In this document: piece by piece, positions 31,319-32,748 of the stretch
How positions within the stretch are numbered: position 1 is the first letter of the stretch
Layout: each line of letters starts with the position of its first letter
Virus record (IMG/VR): IMGVR_UViG_3300032561_000080
Location: 1 to 32,748 of that record
Strand: one strand, 5' to 3'
Origin: a virus
DNA: 32,748 bases
The notes under the pieces: generated by a model
What the model saw: the letters and a program-made list of their open reading frames with translations, nothing else
Database searches by the model: none
What the model was told of the DNA's origin: nothing
Made by a program: the position numbers and the translations under genes

Positions 31319-32301
31319 GCAATAAATCCTTCTTCGACCAACATGCTGTTATCCTCTCCATCTATTTCGATGTGAACACAGGCTTGCGGTGTTATCTCTT
31401 CAACTTTAGTAATCAGTCTCCAGTTTTGCCGCACCTTAGCAGGCTTTGGCGTTTGCTGTGGTAAAAGTTTTAGCTTGGTTTTAATAAAAACAGTGTATCC
31501 GTTTATTTTGTCCGGACCTTCGAGCACTGTCTTACATCCCAACGATTCGGCAAGCCCTTGAACTCGCTTGACGGTTGGTAAATGCTTTGATGTAAACCGA
31601 AACGTATCTAACTTTTGGTTATATTGATTTGGTTTTGCGTGCATAATCCCACTAAGCAGCTCGATTCGTTGTTCAGAACTCGCCAGTAGGTAGTTGTTTG
31701 GTATTTTGTACGGTATGTTTGGTGCCAAGTGTGACATAACCGTAGGCTTTGTGCTGTAAACTCTGTACCGCTTGGCTGGATCACGCCAGTAAGTTTGCAA
31801 GTAGCCATAATCTTTAAGCCGTTCCATAACTTCGTCCATGTATTGCGCTGGAATTTTCATGGTTCCGTCTTTTCTACGGCAGAAAAACCATAGGCCAAAC
31901 ACAAACGGCGGGACTGGCAGGTCCATAATGGGGAATTCTAGCATGCCGGCTGTCGGTACGCTGTACACTAAACGGTTTCGTTTGTCTAAAAGCTCCAGGT
32001 TAATCAGTTCGGACAGGGGTTTTAGTACCAAGGGCCTCTTAAACTTCTTAACGCCTTTGTATTCAAAGATTCTTTTGCGGTACTTTGGTGTTTCTACTGG
32101 TAGCTTTAGGTTCCCGTCCCCGCAAACTGACGTGCCGTCTTTAAACCATACACGATAGCATGGCCGTTTGTCTAGGTGTTGGACGAGTTTTATCCGGACC
32201 TTGCGGCCAAGTCTGTCAAATACAATGTCACCCTGCTTTAAGTCTTGCGCTATTTTCCAATAGTCAAGGGTTAACACCTTTTGTGTTGCTAGTATCGCCA
32301 T
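31309..32301 (-). CDS. Free-standing intein-like Hint/LAGLIDADG protein, apparently inactive
   Basis: 330 aa. The N-terminal part resembles a Hint (intein) fold: KVLTLDYWKIAQDLKQGDIVFD (8-29), CYRVWFKDGTSVCGDGN (48-64) and the C-terminal CVHIEIDGEDNSMLVEEGF (308-326) align with intein blocks A, B and F/G. The splicing residues are missing: no Cys/Ser at residue 1, Leu65 where the block B His should be, and the chain stops at FIACL where inteins end in His-Asn. Two LAGLIDADG-like helices, FVFGLWFFCRR (133-143) and RIELLSGIMHAKP (212-224), lack the catalytic Asp. So it is neither inserted in a host protein nor likely to splice; a relict or repurposed homing element is the best reading. It sits just before the terminase gene. 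Confidence 0.75.
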   Translation of the reverse strand: MAILATQKVLTLDYWKIAQDLKQGDIVFDRLGRKVRIKLVQHLDKRPCYRVWFKDGTSVCGDGNLKLPVETPKYRKRIFEYKGVKKFKRPLVLKPLSELINLELLDKRNRLVYSVPTAGMLEFPIMDLPVPPFVFGLWFFCRRKDGTMKIPAQYMDEVMERLKDYGYLQTYWRDPAKRYRVYSTKPTVMSHLAPNIPYKIPNNYLLASSEQRIELLSGIMHAKPNQYNQKLDTFRFTSKHLPTVKRVQGLAESLGCKTVLEGPDKINGYTVFIKTKLKLLPQQTPKPAKVRQNWRLITKVEEITPQACVHIEIDGEDNSMLVEEGFIACL

Positions 32302-32572
32302 AAAAGTTTTCCAATACCCATTTGTCTAGGTATTTTCCCAACAGCAGCCTAATCTTGTTAATGACGCCGTTGGGTAGTTTTTGGATTACCAAGGCGCCGT
32401 CTGTTAGCTTTAGACGGAAAGCTAAGTACTTAGCTGTCTCTTTGTCTAAAATTCCAATCGGTACGTCAACGGAGTCAAAATTATACAGGTCGCACACTAG
32501 TACACGCAAACCAACGAGTTTTTGGTTTTTGTCTTCTAGTGCGCCTTGAATTTGGTAAACGTACTTGTTCAT
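32264..32572 (-). CDS. Small hypothetical protein at the head of the terminase unit
   Basis: 102 aa (MNKYVYQIQGALEDKNQKL). Beta-rich first half (LRVLVCDLYNFDSVDVPIGI), helical second half (AKYLAFRLK, NKIRLLLGKYLDKWVLENF). No helix-turn-helix is evident, and no small-terminase signature is certain, although position before the large terminase would suit one. It overlaps the Hint gene by 38 bases. The inferred transcription start of P8 coincides with its ATG, so translation may be leaderless. Confidence 0.65.
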   Translation of the reverse strand: MNKYVYQIQGALEDKNQKLVGLRVLVCDLYNFDSVDVPIGILDKETAKYLAFRLKLTDGALVIQKLPNGVINKIRLLLGKYLDKWVLENFYGDTSNTKGVNP

Positions 32573-32608
32573 ACACCCACTAATACGCAGATTGCATTAA
32601 AGCAGCCT
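32572..32608 (-). promoter_or_regulatory. Phage promoter P8 (AGGCT-N15-GCGTATTAGT), no leader
   Basis: Core at 32588-32579, weak box AGGCT at 32608-32604 (three of five bases match), and TA at 32573-32572, the second base being the A of the ATG. It is the rightmost site and would drive the 102-aa gene, the Hint gene and terminase. Confidence 0.7.
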
Positions 32609-32619
32609 TTATTACAAAA

Positions 32620-32647
32620 AGTTATATTAAAAGATTTTTATATAACT
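32620..32647. repeat. AT-rich 28-bp near-palindrome
   Basis: AGTTATAT (32620-32627) pairs with ATATAACT (32640-32647), and the inner AAAA/TTTT can extend the stem. On the minus strand it is followed by a short T-run, so it may be a weak terminator for a gene beyond the window, or a protein-binding site upstream of P8. Confidence 0.6.
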
Positions 32648-32659
32648 AAAAGTAATCAC

Positions 32660-32686
32660 TATCCACAGTATCCATAGTATCCAGGG
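32660..32686. repeat. Three tandem 9-bp iteron-like repeats
   Basis: TATCCACAG, TATCCATAG and TATCCAGGG follow one another without spacing at 32660-32668, 32669-32677 and 32678-32686. The shared part is TATCCA plus a final G. They lie in the gene-free stretch to the right of P8. Confidence 0.7.
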
Positions 32687-32748
32687 TCTAAACGACATTT
32701 ACCCTATATCTTTATTTTATTTTTTAAAAAAAAAAAAAAAATCAAAAT
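32687..32748. other. Gene-free AT-rich right end with 16-A run
   Basis: Beyond the iteron-like repeats the window ends in AT-rich sequence with 16 consecutive A residues (32726-32741). I see no gene. A homopolymer at a sequence end may be biological, but it can also be an assembly or library artefact. Confidence 0.6.

Overview
The window is a continuous block of a tailed-phage (Caudoviricetes) genome with about 36 recognisable genes, all on the minus strand, so transcription runs from right to left. Portal, scaffold and capsid genes, adaptor and P22 gp10-like tail genes, and the absence of any tape-measure, sheath or tail-tube gene point to a short-tailed (podovirus-like) virion. A nested Rz/Rz1 spanin pair and a membrane-anchored GH24 endolysin point to a Gram-negative host. 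The fibre-rich, Gly/Ser/Thr-rich style resembles uncultured aquatic phages, but that is an impression. No integrase, tRNA, replication gene or host gene is visible; only the structural, packaging and lysis half is here.

Layout in transcription order. (a) 32572-29873: a small unknown gene, a free-standing intein-like Hint protein and the large terminase. (b) 29794-26640: portal with a long Gln-rich tail, and a small gene. (c) 26597-22703: small acidic protein, GroES-like co-chaperonin, probable scaffold, an unknown, a probable head decoration protein, the major capsid protein and a clear intrinsic terminator. (d) 22568-16748: virion proteins, a Zn-ribbon/IPT protein, a collagen-like Gly-Tyr-Ser fibre, a small protein and a glycine-rich adhesin. 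(e) 16679-10051: three glycosyltransferase/methyltransferase genes, a second collagen-like fibre, a six-repeat Asp-box fibre, small coiled-coil/membrane proteins, a holin candidate and spanins. (f) 10004-9483: endolysin. (g) 9417-2684: basic Gly-Gly-motif proteins, tail accessory factors, a fibre-like protein and a gp10-like tail protein. (h) 2623 to the left edge: a small protein and a large Ala/Gly-rich, probably internal virion protein cut by the window edge.

The most striking signal is regulatory. Each of these eight blocks is preceded by the same 10-base element GCGTATTAGT (minus strand), always followed at a fixed distance by TA. In seven of eight cases a GGGCG-like box lies exactly 20 bases upstream. 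The geometry is that of a -35/-10 promoter with a 17-bp spacer, but the boxes are not the standard ones. At two sites the inferred start of transcription is the A of the ATG, suggesting leaderless mRNAs. These sites divide the region into eight transcription units. One directly follows the terminator after the capsid gene.

The second notable item is the gene before the terminase. It has the fold signature of an intein plus a LAGLIDADG-type endonuclease, but it lacks every residue needed for protein splicing and seems to lack the endonuclease aspartates. It looks like a domesticated selfish element.
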